From: Desulfosporosinus sp. | GTDB lineage: Bacteria; Bacillota; Desulfitobacteriia; Desulfitobacteriales; Desulfitobacteriaceae | Reading direction: 5' to 3' | DNA: 59,610 nucleotides | Assembly: GCA_031292095.1 (NCBI GenBank) | Contig: JARLHU010000204.1 | Location: forward strand, 1-59,610 | Part shown: piece by piece, positions 25,763-35,024 of the stretch | How the letters are laid out: each line of letters starts with the position of its first letter | Position numbering within the stretch: position 1 is the stretch's first letter | Translations under genes and position numbers: made by a program | Notes under the pieces: model-generated | What the model saw: only the letters and a program-made list of their open reading frames with translations | Databases searched by the model: none | Told to the model about the DNA's origin: nothing

Positions 25763-26403
25763 CAACTGCTACTACCTCCTTTAATGATCATAAAAATGGA
25801 CTGTCTGGTATGGATACTTGCGATCCAGTTGTCGCCCTCTTTAACTGTTCCTAAAATCCATCCTTTTCTCCTGGTTCCTGGGCTAAACTTTCCCAAGACT
25901 TTGCCTACTTAAAAAATACATCTTCCATAATTCTCACCCATTTCGGAGTTTTATCGTCTCGGTAGAGGTGCCGTTTACCCGGCACCTCCAGTCTATTCCC
26001 CTCTAACATTTCCATGTCCTCCCTTCATTTCCTCCCAAAATAGAAAAAATAATCAAGATAAAACAAAAAAGCCAGACCGTCCAAACGATCTGGCAAATAA
26101 CTACAGTGGCGACCTTGCTTATATCTAAATGTTTTTGTTTCATTGATCAGGTAGGGTTCCAGTGACTTTCACATATAAAACGAATTTGTTACGACAGACA
26201 CCACCGCGGCGGGGTTCGCACGAGCCGAGGGCCGCAAGGCCTTTAGCCTACGTTCGACCCCGATCCGTCCGTTAAATACTGATCCCCTATATCTTTCAAA
26301 TTTCTTTACCGATCCAAATGTCATTTCAACTTTCGAGAAATTACGTTTAAAACAAAAAGAGCCAAGCCGTATTAAAGACGACCTCGCATTTCACGCTCAA
26401 CAT
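25763..26403. other. Intergenic with terminator hairpins and GC-rich debris
   Basis: No gene is supported. A well-formed copy of the dispersed terminator lies at 26071-26094 and a degenerate one at 26361-26387. A GC-rich block at 26204-26275 shares CGGGGTTCGC with 25204-25215, suggesting old inserted sequence. Confidence 0.5.
26071..26094 (-). terminator. Best-preserved copy of dispersed hairpin terminator
   Basis: GCCAGACCGT-CCAA-ACGATCTGGC with an A6 tract on the left (T6 on the minus strand). The 10-bp stem contains one G-T pair. Confidence 0.65.
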
Positions 26404-26751
26404 TCAATATTGACTCTTTTTTTGATGGATGCAGGAATACCCCGCTCCTATTACATGTTCATGGGGCAAAGTCGAACCCAACAGAAGGCTTGTAAAATCC
26501 ACGGGTTCTGAAACAAATAAATGCGTAGATTGCCAAGGTTTGCCACACCCAGCAACGAACACTCTCTTAAATATCTTCTTTAACTCATAGAAATACTCGC
26601 TGGAATCCAGCTCATCAAGAGACCAGCCCTGTAAAGTTGACCCTCCGACTGTGTTTCCATTTCTTGAAAGCTCCGATAGTAAATACATAAAGAACCTATT
26701 TCTAAAAACATAAGGTTCTCTTACATCCAATTTCCCCTGCTCAGAATTCAA
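26404..26751 (-). pseudogene. Hypothetical protein, probably truncated
   Basis: The 115-aa frame has no ribosome site, and coding-like sequence in the same frame continues upstream to about 26876 (ALGVVGVGLTTLFRT, then NSTPIPLNQDNHNN). No start codon with a ribosome site was found there. The C-terminal part contains GCGKPWQSTHLFVSEPVDF. I do not recognise a family. It is best read as the remainder of a longer gene that lost its 5' end. Confidence 0.4.
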
Positions 26752-26890
26752 CTCAAATTCATATACGACATTATTATGATTATCTTGATTTAATGGGATC
26801 GGGGTACTGTTTGTGCGAAACAGAGTTGTAAGACCAACACCAACAACGCCTAATGCTGGAGTATCGTCAAATGGTAGGACTGATCAAATG

Positions 26891-26950
26891 TTGAAATCAT
26901 TCTATGAATAGTGTATACTCAACGCAAGTACTTAAATAATTTAAGTACTT
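26891..26950 (+). promoter_or_regulatory. Promoter with adjacent 25-bp palindromic operator
   Basis: A TTGAAA (-35, 26891-26896) and TATACT (-10, 26914-26919) pair is spaced 17 bp. It is followed at 26926-26950 by a perfect palindrome, AAGTACTTAAAT-A-ATTTAAGTACTT. The site lies over the start of transcription of the membrane-protein/regulator operon, so autorepression by the downstream winged-helix protein is likely. Confidence 0.65.
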
Positions 26951-26973
26951 AAATTATCGGAGGTGGTGTTACG

Positions 26974-27672
26974 ATGGAAAAAAATACTGTTGAAAGAGTT
27001 GAACGGGATATTCAATTGATTAAGGAAGTAATCGAAAACACATCTAAGTCTATTTCTGAATTAAGTAAGACCTTTATTTTACTTGGGTTTCTCTTACTAG
27101 GAGCGAGTCTAATCAACTCATTAAGCCATTTATTGGCTGCAATCATTCCCGGAACATTATTTTTAGGATTAGGATTAGGATTTGTACTATTAATAATTGC
27201 AGGTATGTTTTTTATATTTTATAAAGCTTATAAGACCCCTATGATGGGTGTTGGAAAACAGTTGGTAAGAATTTGGATTTGTATTATAATTTTTCAAATA
27301 GTATCAGGTATTTTAGATAACTCAATACTTCCAAATTTATTTAATATGCATAGTCCTGATAATTGGCATGTTTCAAAATCATTACAGTTCCTTGCTTATG
27401 CAGTTGGATTTCTTTGTATGGGAGTTTTTACAGACTTTAAAATATCAAATTTATTAGCGCTATTATACGTAATCATAGGGCTATTTTATATACTTCCTAA
27501 CCCACTTACTTCTATGAATTTCTTAAATACTAATCCGAGTTATTTTAGATTAACTGAAATAATAGATTATGGAGTTAGCTTATTGATTCCAATTACATTT
27601 TTGCTGATTGGGTATTATCTAAAAAATAAAAAGTTTAGGGTGAACAACCGTGAATTTCAACTCAATTCCTGA
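26974..27672 (+). CDS. Six-span membrane protein paired with a regulator
   Basis: A 232-aa protein. A short coiled N-terminus (ERVERDIQLIKEVIEN) is followed by about six hydrophobic spans, for example FILLGFLLLGASLI, LFLGLGLGFVLLIIAG and IWICIIIFQIVSGIL. No family is recognised. The ribosome site is GGAGG, 10 bp upstream. It overlaps the downstream regulator by 23 bp; the two form an operon behind a palindromic operator. It is markedly AT-rich. The pairing suggests a stress- or ligand-responsive membrane protein under its own repressor, which is inference. Confidence 0.7.
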   Translation: MEKNTVERVERDIQLIKEVIENTSKSISELSKTFILLGFLLLGASLINSLSHLLAAIIPGTLFLGLGLGFVLLIIAGMFFIFYKAYKTPMMGVGKQLVRIWICIIIFQIVSGILDNSILPNLFNMHSPDNWHVSKSLQFLAYAVGFLCMGVFTDFKISNLLALLYVIIGLFYILPNPLTSMNFLNTNPSYFRLTEIIDYGVSLLIPITFLLIGYYLKNKKFRVNNREFQLNS

Positions 27673-27940
27673 GATATTTCAATCTAGAGTTAGATTAGCT
27701 ATTATTTCAGCACTTCTTACAGGAGACAAAACATTTAGCCAAATAAAGGGGATAACACATGCGGCTGACGGAAGTCTCAATATGCACCTTGTAAAACTTG
27801 AAGAGTTTAAATTAGTTAGTTCAAAAAAAGAATTTGTTGATAAAAGGCCTAGGAGTACATATTCATTAACTCAAACAGGAAAGACAGAATTTAAAGAATA
27901 TGTAAAGTTATTAGAACAAATTTTGAAGGAATCAGAATAG
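27650..27940 (+). CDS. Winged-helix transcriptional regulator (HTH_34/MarR-like)
   Basis: A 96-aa single-domain winged helix: SRVRLAIISALLTGDKTFSQ, then SLNMHLVKLEEFKLVSSKKE and PRSTYSLTQTGKTEF in the wing. This pattern is typical of small dimeric repressors of the HTH_34 type. It starts at GTG inside the 3' end of the membrane-protein gene, with an AGGGTGAA ribosome site. It is the likely binder of the palindrome at 26926-26950. Confidence 0.8.
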   Translation: MNFNSIPEIFQSRVRLAIISALLTGDKTFSQIKGITHAADGSLNMHLVKLEEFKLVSSKKEFVDKRPRSTYSLTQTGKTEFKEYVKLLEQILKESE

Positions 27941-27941
27941 C

Positions 27942-27971
27942 GGAACGATAATTGAACACAATTATCGTTCC
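27942..27971 (+). terminator. 12-bp perfect stem after the regulator
   Basis: GGAACGATAATT (27942-27953) and AATTATCGTTCC (27960-27971) pair exactly, starting 2 bp after the stop codon. There is no T-run, so efficiency is unclear. Confidence 0.5.
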
Positions 27972-28093
27972 AATCGGATGAGGGGCCGTTGCTTTACGCA
28001 ATGGGAGCATAAATTCAAACATCTCTTGTAGGCATTTAGTCTTTATGTCGCAAATTAGTGAGATAAGCTAGTTGAAATAGATAGAGGTGAATT

Positions 28094-28267
28094 ATGCGAG
28101 ATTCAGAGACATCTAAAAGCACAATGCGTTTTCTGTTTGAAGTTTTTCAAATTGTAGTTATTGCCTTGGCACTTTCATGGATATTGCGCACTTATGTTAT
28201 TGAAGCTCGCAAAATTCCCACTCCATCCATGGTGCCAACTATTCAGATTGACAACCGGGTCATTTAA
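28094..28267 (+). pseudogene. lepB: Signal peptidase I, N-terminal fragment
   Basis: A 57-aa frame with a GGTGA ribosome site encodes the membrane anchor (FEVFQIVVIALALSWILRTY) and the serine active-site box IPTPSMVPTIQIDNRV, then stops. Signal peptidase I is normally 170-200 aa; the catalytic lysine region and all later boxes are missing. The break comes right after DNRV. Possibly a relic made by the recombination that placed the ilv operon here. Confidence 0.8.
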
Positions 28268-28330
28268 GCAACGTGCGCTAAAAGCTTTTCCGTCTGAAAG
28301 ACGGAGGTTTTAGACCTAGCACATAGAAAA

Positions 28331-28376
28331 CAAAAAGGCTTCTCTCGTCCGTTTTAAAGGACGAAAGAAGCCTTCT
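28331..28376 (-). terminator. Intrinsic terminator of the ilv-leu operon
   Basis: AAGGCTTCTNTCGTCC-type arms (28335-28350 and 28359-28374) form a ~16-bp stem with T5 on the minus strand, 35 bp beyond the leuB stop. Confidence 0.85.
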
Positions 28377-28408
28377 GCTGTCCAGCTTTATTGTGCACTT
28401 GCTTTCTA

Positions 28409-29476
28409 TTATCCCTTAGTTAACACCTTAACGACAGCATCTCCCATTTCTCGGGTTCCCAACACTTTGTCGCCTGGTTTGGCTAAATCAGGAGTTCGAT
28501 ACCCCTCTTGTAATACTTCTTCTACGGCTTGCTCAATCCTTTGAGCCTCACCCTCTAACCCAAACGAATAGCGCAACATTAAGGCTCCCGATAGAATCGT
28601 TGCTAGGGGATTGGCAATATTCTTCCCAGCAATATCAGGTGCCGAACCATGGGCCGGTTCATAAAGCCCTTTAGTTCCATTTAAACTTGCCGAGGAGATC
28701 ATGCCGATCGACCCTGTTAGCATAGAGGCCAAATCCGTAAGGATATCTCCAAACATATTTTCCGTTACGATGACATCAAATTGAGCAGGCCAGCGAACTA
28801 ATTGCATCGCGGCATTATCCACATACATATGCGTCAATTCAACCTCCGGAAAATTCTGGGCAATGTCGTTCGTTATTTCTCGCCAAAAGCGGGATGTTTC
28901 CAGCACATTTGCTTTGTCTACTGAACAAAGTTTCCTTCGCCGCTTTAAGGCCATATTGAAACCAAGTTCTACAATGCGGCGGATCTCTTCCTCGGAATAA
29001 GTCAACGTGTCAAAAGCACTCGTTGGGTTAGTCGTTCTCCCTTTCTGACCAAAATAAAGTCCACCGGTCAGTTCACGTAAAACGACGAGATCAACGTTTT
29101 CAACCACCTCGGCGCGTAGCGTAGAAGCTTCCACCAACATAGGAAGCATTTTGACGGGGCGGATATTGGCGAAAAGACCTAAGGCCTTGCGTATCGCCAG
29201 CAGACCTCCCAATTCTGGGCGTTCCGGCGCTGGAAGGGTATCCCACTTAGGCCCTCCCACTGAACCCATAAGAATCGCATCCGCTGCCTGAGCCGCGGCT
29301 AAGGTTTTATCCGGTAATGCCTTACCCGCTTCGTCAATAGCCGCTCCACCTATTAAACCGTACTCAAAATTCAAGTTAGTTGAACAACCTTTTAAGACCG
29401 CTTGTAAAACCTTGACCGCTTCCGGCGTAATCTCTTGCCCTATGCCGTCTCCGGGGAGGACCAAAACGTTAGGCAT
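28409..29476 (-). CDS. leuB: 3-Isopropylmalate dehydrogenase
   Basis: A 355-aa enzyme that oxidises and decarboxylates 3-isopropylmalate to 2-oxoisocaproate with NAD+ in leucine synthesis. Landmarks: [13 protein letters not shown] (9-21), [24 protein letters not shown], the metal-binding DNAAMQLV and [13 protein letters not shown], and the NAD site [14 protein letters not shown]. It is full length and the last gene of the operon. leuA and leuCD are not in the window, so leucine genes are split in this genome. Confidence 0.96.
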   Translation of the reverse strand: MPNVLVLPGDGIGQEITPEAVKVLQAVLKGCSTNLNFEYGLIGGAAIDEAGKALPDKTLAAAQAADAILMGSVGGPKWDTLPAPERPELGGLLAIRKALGLFANIRPVKMLPMLVEASTLRAEVVENVDLVVLRELTGGLYFGQKGRTTNPTSAFDTLTYSEEEIRRIVELGFNMALKRRRKLCSVDKANVLETSRFWREITNDIAQNFPEVELTHMYVDNAAMQLVRWPAQFDVIVTENMFGDILTDLASMLTGSIGMISSASLNGTKGLYEPAHGSAPDIAGKNIANPLATILSGALMLRYSFGLEGEAQRIEQAVEEVLQEGYRTPDLAKPGDKVLGTREMGDAVVKVLTKG

Positions 29477-29500
29477 TCTTTTCTCTCCAATCTACTCTAC

Positions 29501-30499
29501 CTATTCGTGTTTTTTCAGCCAGCTCATCATTCCTCTTAAGTTTTCTCCAACTTTTTCGATGAGCTGATTTTCTTCACGGCGAGCTATAGCATTAAAGGTC
29601 GGACGATTCGCTTGGTTTTCCAATAACCATGCTTTAGCAAACGTTCCATCTTGAATTTCGCCAAGAACTTTTTTCATTTCTTTACGGGTTTCTTGAGTGA
29701 TAATTCGCTTACCAACCGTCATATCTCCATATTGTGCGGTATCGGAAACAGAATAACGCATCCAGCTTAAGCCGCCTTCATACATTAAATCGACGATCAG
29801 TTTGAGTTCGTGTAAACATTCAAAATAAGCGATTTCAGGCTGATATCCTGCCTCTACTAAGGTTTCGAAGCCTGCTTTAACCAGTTCTGAAGCCCCTCCG
29901 CAAAGGACCGCTTGTTCTCCGAATAAGTCTGTTTCAGTTTCCTCTCCAAAGGTCGTTTCCAGCACGCCAGCCTTAGTTGATCCGATTCCCTTGGCATACG
30001 CCAAGGCTAATTCTTTGGCTTTCCCAGTGGCGTCTTGATGAACAGCAATTAAGGATGGTACCCCTGCGCCTTCTGTATAAGTACGACGAACTAAGTGACC
30101 AGGACTTTTCGGAGCCACCATAAAGACATCGACATCTTTCGGGGGAACGATTTGCCCGAAGTGAATGTTAAACCCGTGGGAAAAAACGAGAGCTTTTCCT
30201 GTTGTCAAATACTGCTTGATTTCCGCATGATAAACTCGACTTTGGGTCTCATCTGGAAGCAAGATTTGTATGACATCGGCACGTTTGGCCGCTTCTTCCA
30301 CTGTCATGACTTCAAAACCAGCAGCTTCTGCACGCCCCCAACGAGCACTTCCTGGACGTAGACCGATCAATACTTTTAGTCCTGAATCCTTCAGGTTCTG
30401 GGCCTGTGCATGCCCTTGGCTCCCATATCCCATTACCGCAATAACCTTGCCTTTTAACAACTCCAGATTTGCATCTTCCTCATAATACATTTTAGCCAT
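29501..30499 (-). CDS. ilvC: Ketol-acid reductoisomerase
   Basis: A 332-aa class I enzyme that isomerises and reduces acetolactate (or acetohydroxybutyrate) with Mg2+ and NADPH. It shows the Rossmann motif [17 protein letters not shown] (25-41) and [14 protein letters not shown]. The metal-site motif is [20 protein letters not shown], and [16 protein letters not shown] marks the C-terminal knot. It sits between ilvN and leuB with ~70 and 24 bp gaps. Acts on both the valine and isoleucine branches. Confidence 0.97.
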   Translation of the reverse strand: MAKMYYEEDANLELLKGKVIAVMGYGSQGHAQAQNLKDSGLKVLIGLRPGSARWGRAEAAGFEVMTVEEAAKRADVIQILLPDETQSRVYHAEIKQYLTTGKALVFSHGFNIHFGQIVPPKDVDVFMVAPKSPGHLVRRTYTEGAGVPSLIAVHQDATGKAKELALAYAKGIGSTKAGVLETTFGEETETDLFGEQAVLCGGASELVKAGFETLVEAGYQPEIAYFECLHELKLIVDLMYEGGLSWMRYSVSDTAQYGDMTVGKRIITQETRKEMKKVLGEIQDGTFAKAWLLENQANRPTFNAIARREENQLIEKVGENLRGMMSWLKKHE

Positions 30500-30568
30500 T
30501 TAAAATCTTCCTCTCAATTATAAGCCTATTCGACAACAGGTCTTATACTAGTATAACTCTCTGAAACC

Positions 30569-31048
30569 TCAAACATCCGAGCGCCTAATAACAATCTTTC
30601 CAGTTCGAACCAACTCTAATAAGCCGTAGGGGCGAATCGCCCTCACAAACGCATTAATTTTTCCGACGTCTCCCGTTAACTCAACGGTGAGATTGGTTCT
30701 TCCCATATCCACAACCCGTCCCCTAAAAATATCAACCGTCCGAAGAACCTCTGCTCGTGTTTCCGGGTTGACCTGGATACGGATTAACGCCAGTTCCCGA
30801 TCAACAACACTTTCGGCTGTCAAATCCGTGACTGAGTGGACAATTACCAGTTTATTAAGTTGATTTCTCACTTGTTCAATGACTTGATCATCTCCATTTA
30901 CGACGATCGTCATTCTGGAAAGTTCAGGATCGTCTGTTTGGCAGACAGAGAGACTATCAATATTATACGCCCTTCGCGCAAATAATCCAGCTACCCGGGT
31001 CAAAACACCAGGATGATTTTCCACAAGGGCCGCAAGTGTATGCAACAT
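30569..31048 (-). CDS. ilvN: Acetolactate synthase small (regulatory) subunit, copy 1
   Basis: A 159-aa subunit with an N-terminal ACT domain (LAALVENHPGVLTRVAGLFA, NIDSLSV) and the C-terminal ALS_ss_C domain (RELALIRIQV, FRGRVVDMGRTNLTVELTG). It binds valine and tunes the catalytic subunit. It follows ilvB copy 1 by 4 bp. It is very similar to the second copy at 32831-33310; differences gather in the C-terminal half (GKINAFVRAIR here, EKIDGFIKAIR there). Confidence 0.95.
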   Translation of the reverse strand: MLHTLAALVENHPGVLTRVAGLFARRAYNIDSLSVCQTDDPELSRMTIVVNGDDQVIEQVRNQLNKLVIVHSVTDLTAESVVDRELALIRIQVNPETRAEVLRTVDIFRGRVVDMGRTNLTVELTGDVGKINAFVRAIRPYGLLELVRTGKIVIRRSDV

Positions 31049-31052
31049 GTTT

Positions 31053-32744
31053 TCACCCCCCTAGCATTTCTGTAATGGGTTTACCCGGTGGAACGATTGG
31101 TAATACATCTTCGTTCGGAGAGATCGTAATATGTAACAGGACCGGTCCAGGATAGGCAATCGCCTCCGCCAGCGCACTGTGCACTTGCTCCATGGAATCA
31201 ACACGGACTCCGCGAATTCCATAGGCCTCCGCAACCTTGACAAAATCCGGATTATCGATAAGATCTGTTTGACTATACCGTTCCCCATAAAAAAACTTTT
31301 GCAGTTGCCGAACCATACCCAAGACCCCGTTGTTCAGAAGCACTATTTTAATGGGCAGTTTATTATGAGCAACTGTCGCCAGCTCCTGAATACACATCTG
31401 AAAGGAACCATCTCCCGTGACTAGAAAAACTAAATCGTCAGGACGGGCTATCTGCGCCCCCATAGCGGCCGGAAGACCAAAACCCATCGTTCCAAGCCCA
31501 CCACTGGTGGCAAAATTGCGTGACTTTATGATCGGATAAAATTGAGCAGCCCACATTTGATGCTGTCCGACATCCGTTATAACCATTGTGTCGTCGTTGG
31601 CAAGTTCGCCCATACTTTCGATCACCATCTGGGGCGTCAGTCGATCCTTGTCATATTTCATAGGGTAATAGTTTTTCCAAGCACGCACTTGGTCCCACCA
31701 GTCTGTCACTTGAGGAACCGGCAATCCCTCAAAGACAGTTAACACCTCTTCCAGAACCAGGCGAGCATCCCCAACGATCGGAATATGCGTTCTGACCACC
31801 TTAGCGATCTCTGCAAGATCTATGTCGATATGAATAATTTTAGCTTTAGTTGCAAACAGATGACCTAAACCGCTTGTCACACGATCGTCAAAGCGCACAC
31901 CCACCGCCAGCAGCAAATCACAATCATCCACAGCAAAGTTCGCCGCCACGGCTCCGTGCAAGCCCACCATACCTAATAAATTGGGATGCCCATATGGGAG
32001 GGATCCGATCCCCATCAAGGTCGTGACCACAGGCAACGAGGCTTTTTCCGCTAACTGTCTTAAGACGCCTCCGGCTCCTGCTGTAATCACGCCACCCCCG
32101 GCATAAATGACTGGCTTTTGGCATTCTGAGAGCGCCTTCGCCACTTCTGCAATCTTAGCGCTGTTTCCCCTGCTCGGCACTTGGTATCCCTTTAATTTCA
32201 TTTCGGCGGGAAAGGGTTCGACTTCCATGGCTAAAATGTCCTTCGGAAGATCGATGAGTACGGGACCTGGTCGACCTGTCCCCGCAAGATAAAAGGCCTC
32301 TTTGACAATCCGGGGAATCTCCCTGGCGTCCTTCACCAAATAACTGTGCTTGGTAATAGGTATGGTGATCCCTGTTATATCAGCCTCTTGAAAGGAGTCT
32401 GTACCGAGCAAACTGGTAACAACCTGCCCCGTCAAAACGACTAAGGGAATGGAGTCCATATAGGCATTGGCAATTCCGGTGACCAGATTCGTCGCTCCCG
32501 GACCAGAGGTTGCTAAACACACCCCCACTTTTCCAGTCACACGTGCATAACCATCGGCCGCATGCACTCCCCCTTGTTCATGACGTGGTAGGATATGTCG
32601 AATGGGACTGTCTAGCAGCGCGTCATACAATGGCAGCAAGACTCCACCTGGGTAACCAAAGATAAGGTCAACGTCTTCCTTTTCCAGAGCCTCTAGTAAA
32701 ATGGTTGCCCCTTTTAATCCCTTTTTTCCTGCGTTCATACTCAT
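31053..32744 (-). CDS. ilvB: Acetolactate synthase large subunit, copy 1
   Basis: A 563-aa ThDP-dependent enzyme that condenses two pyruvates, or pyruvate and 2-oxobutyrate. The pyrimidine-domain activating Glu is in HEQGGVHAADGYAR, the FAD-domain follows GYPGGVLLPLYD and FDDRVTSGLG, and the ThDP-Mg motif is GDGSFQMCIQELATVAHNKL with the later LLNN. It is the downstream copy of a tandem ilvBN duplication, identical in length to the upstream one. Substitutions cluster in C-terminal segments (QKFFYGERYSQTDLIDNPD against QKMFYDKRFSGIDLHANPD). Confidence 0.96.
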   Translation of the reverse strand: MSMNAGKKGLKGATILLEALEKEDVDLIFGYPGGVLLPLYDALLDSPIRHILPRHEQGGVHAADGYARVTGKVGVCLATSGPGATNLVTGIANAYMDSIPLVVLTGQVVTSLLGTDSFQEADITGITIPITKHSYLVKDAREIPRIVKEAFYLAGTGRPGPVLIDLPKDILAMEVEPFPAEMKLKGYQVPSRGNSAKIAEVAKALSECQKPVIYAGGGVITAGAGGVLRQLAEKASLPVVTTLMGIGSLPYGHPNLLGMVGLHGAVAANFAVDDCDLLLAVGVRFDDRVTSGLGHLFATKAKIIHIDIDLAEIAKVVRTHIPIVGDARLVLEEVLTVFEGLPVPQVTDWWDQVRAWKNYYPMKYDKDRLTPQMVIESMGELANDDTMVITDVGQHQMWAAQFYPIIKSRNFATSGGLGTMGFGLPAAMGAQIARPDDLVFLVTGDGSFQMCIQELATVAHNKLPIKIVLLNNGVLGMVRQLQKFFYGERYSQTDLIDNPDFVKVAEAYGIRGVRVDSMEQVHSALAEAIAYPGPVLLHITISPNEDVLPIVPPGKPITEMLGG

Positions 32745-32830
32745 CTCCCCCTCCTAACTCATCTGGTCGTTGCCCCCTGAATCCTTAACCTTTCGGAGCG
32801 CCTCAATTCAATTAAAGACAATCTGACGCA

Positions 32831-33310
32831 TCAGGTTTCCGAGCGCAAAATGGCAATCTTTCCGGTTCGAACCAACTCTAATAACCCGTAAGGGCGAATC
32901 GCTTTAATAAATCCATCAATCTTTTCAACGTCTCCCGTTATCTCAACGGTAAGATTGGTTCTACCCATATCCACAACCCGTCCCCGAAAAATATCAACCG
33001 TCTGGAGAACCTCTGATCGTGTTTCCGAGCTAACCTGGATACGGATTAACGCCAGTTCTCGTTCAACAACGCTCTCGGCTGTCAAATCCGTAACTGAGTG
33101 GACAATCACCAGTTTATTAAGTTGATTTCTCACTTGCTCAATGACTTGATCATCTCCGTGTACGACAATCGTCATTCTGGAAAGTTCAGGATCGTCTGTT
33201 TGGCAAACAGAGAGACTATCAATATTATACGCCCTTCGCGCAAATAATCCAGCCACTCGCGTCAAAACACCAGGATGGTTTTCCACAAGGGCCGCAAGTG
33301 TATGCAACAT
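32831..33310 (-). CDS. ilvN: Acetolactate synthase small subunit, copy 2
   Basis: A 159-aa paralogue of copy 1 with the same ACT domain (residues 2-75) and ALS_ss_C domain; the first ~70 residues differ only at one or two positions. It lies 5 bp after ilvB copy 2 and 86 bp before ilvB copy 1. Each small subunit is therefore paired with its own large subunit, which fits duplication of the two-gene unit. Confidence 0.95.
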   Translation of the reverse strand: MLHTLAALVENHPGVLTRVAGLFARRAYNIDSLSVCQTDDPELSRMTIVVHGDDQVIEQVRNQLNKLVIVHSVTDLTAESVVERELALIRIQVSSETRSEVLQTVDIFRGRVVDMGRTNLTVEITGDVEKIDGFIKAIRPYGLLELVRTGKIAILRSET

Positions 33311-33315
33311 ATCTT

Positions 33316-35007
33316 TTACCTCCCTAACATTTCTGTAATAGGTTTACCCGGCGCAACCATTGGCAAAACATCTTCTTCTGGAGAGATCGTAAAATCTAAC
33401 AGCACTGGACCGGGATATTGAATGGCCTCAGTGATGGCACCGCGTACCTGCTCCAAGGAATCAACCCGAATTCCCCGAATTCCATAAGCCTCCGCAACTT
33501 TGACAAAATCGGGATTGGCATGCAGGTCTATACCGCTAAAACGTTTATCATAAAACATTTTTTGCCATTGGCGCACCATTCCTAGAACACCATTGTTCAT
33601 TAGCATTATTTTAATGGGAAGGTTATTCTGGGCAATTGTCGCTAATTCCTGAATACACATTTGAAAGGAACCATCGCCTGTAAACAAAACGACCAAATCA
33701 TCTGGACGAGCTATTTGGGCCCCCACTGCAGCCGGAAGGCCATAGCCCATTGTTCCCAGCCCACCGCTAGTTGCAAAATTGCGTGACTTTATGATCGGAT
33801 AAAATTGCGCGGTCCACATTTGATGCTGTCCAACATCCGTCGCAATAATCGCATTTTCGCCAGCGAGTTCTCCCACACATTCGATAATCATCTGAGGCGT
33901 CATTCTGTCCTTGTCATACCTGAGAGGATGGTCATTCTTCCAAGCACGCAAACGGTCCCACCAGTCTGCCACTTGAGGAGCCTCAACACTTTCTAAGGAG
34001 TTTAATAATTCTTCTAAAACCAAGCGCGCATCCCCGAGAATCGGAATTTGTGGTCTTATCACTTTGCCTATTTCCGCTGGATCAATGTCAATATGGACAA
34101 TTTTTGCTTTGGTTGCAAACTTATGGCCCAAACCACTTGTCACACGGTCATCAAACCGCACCCCTACCGCAATCAGCAGATCACAATCGTCGACGGCATA
34201 GTTCGCCGTCACAGTTCCGTGCATTCCCACCATACCCAAAAGATTGGGGTGTTTGGAGGGAAGGCAGCCGATCCCCATTAAGGTCGTGACCACTGGCAAC
34301 GAAACCTTTTCCGCTAACTGCCTTAGGACGTCTCCCGCTCCTGCCGTAATCACGCCACCCCCGGCATAAATAACTGGCTTCCGACATTCTGAGAGCGCCT
34401 TCACCGCTTCAGCAAGCTTACCGCTGTCCCCCTTGCTAGGTACTTGATATCCCCTTAAGTTCATATCGGCGGGAAAGGGTTCGATTTCCATGGCTAATAT
34501 GTCTTTCGGAAGATCGATCAGTACAGGACCAGGTCGGCCCGTTCCCGCCAGATAGAAAGCTTCTTTGATAATCCGGGGAATCTCCCTCGCATCCTTGACC
34601 AAATAACTGTGTTTGGTAATGGGTGTGGTGATCCCGGTGATATCCGCCTCTTGAAAGGAATCTGTGCCGAGTAAAGCAGTTACAACTTGCCCCGTCAATA
34701 CGACGACGGGAATGGAGTCCATATAGGCATTGGCAATACCAGTCACTAGATTCGTAGCTCCAGGACCAGAGGTCGCTAAACATACCCCCACTTTGCCAGT
34801 TACACGGGCATATCCATCGGCAGCATGAACTCCCCCTTGTTCATGACGTGGTAAGATATGTCGAATGGGACTGTCTAGAAGCGCATCATACAATGGAAGT
34901 AACACTCCGCCTGGATAACCAAAGATAACGTCAACGCCTTCCTTTTCCAGAGCCTCTAACAAAACCGTTGCCCCTTTTAAGCCCTTTTTTTCTTCCTTCA
35001 TACTCAT
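33316..35007 (-). CDS. ilvB: Acetolactate synthase large subunit, copy 2
   Basis: A 563-aa ThDP enzyme with the same motifs as copy 1 (HEQGGVHAADGYAR, FDDRVTSGLG, GDGSFQMCIQELATIAQNNL). It follows ilvE by 17 bp and is the promoter-proximal large subunit of the operon. The two copies may differ in substrate preference or valine sensitivity; the sequence alone does not decide this. No frameshift or missing catalytic motif is seen in either. Confidence 0.96.
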   Translation of the reverse strand: MSMKEEKKGLKGATVLLEALEKEGVDVIFGYPGGVLLPLYDALLDSPIRHILPRHEQGGVHAADGYARVTGKVGVCLATSGPGATNLVTGIANAYMDSIPVVVLTGQVVTALLGTDSFQEADITGITTPITKHSYLVKDAREIPRIIKEAFYLAGTGRPGPVLIDLPKDILAMEIEPFPADMNLRGYQVPSKGDSGKLAEAVKALSECRKPVIYAGGGVITAGAGDVLRQLAEKVSLPVVTTLMGIGCLPSKHPNLLGMVGMHGTVTANYAVDDCDLLIAVGVRFDDRVTSGLGHKFATKAKIVHIDIDPAEIGKVIRPQIPILGDARLVLEELLNSLESVEAPQVADWWDRLRAWKNDHPLRYDKDRMTPQMIIECVGELAGENAIIATDVGQHQMWTAQFYPIIKSRNFATSGGLGTMGYGLPAAVGAQIARPDDLVVLFTGDGSFQMCIQELATIAQNNLPIKIMLMNNGVLGMVRQWQKMFYDKRFSGIDLHANPDFVKVAEAYGIRGIRVDSLEQVRGAITEAIQYPGPVLLDFTISPEEDVLPMVAPGKPITEMLGR

Positions 35008-35024
35008 AGTCTCTCCCCCCTAAC

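Noticed and set aside
26204..26275. tRNA gene
   Set aside because: GTTCGACCCC looks like a T-arm, but no matching acceptor stem, D-arm or anticodon arm could be formed.
34436..34783. Minus-strand 115-aa frame inside ilvB copy 2
   Set aside because: Shadow frame of a well-supported gene; no ribosome site.
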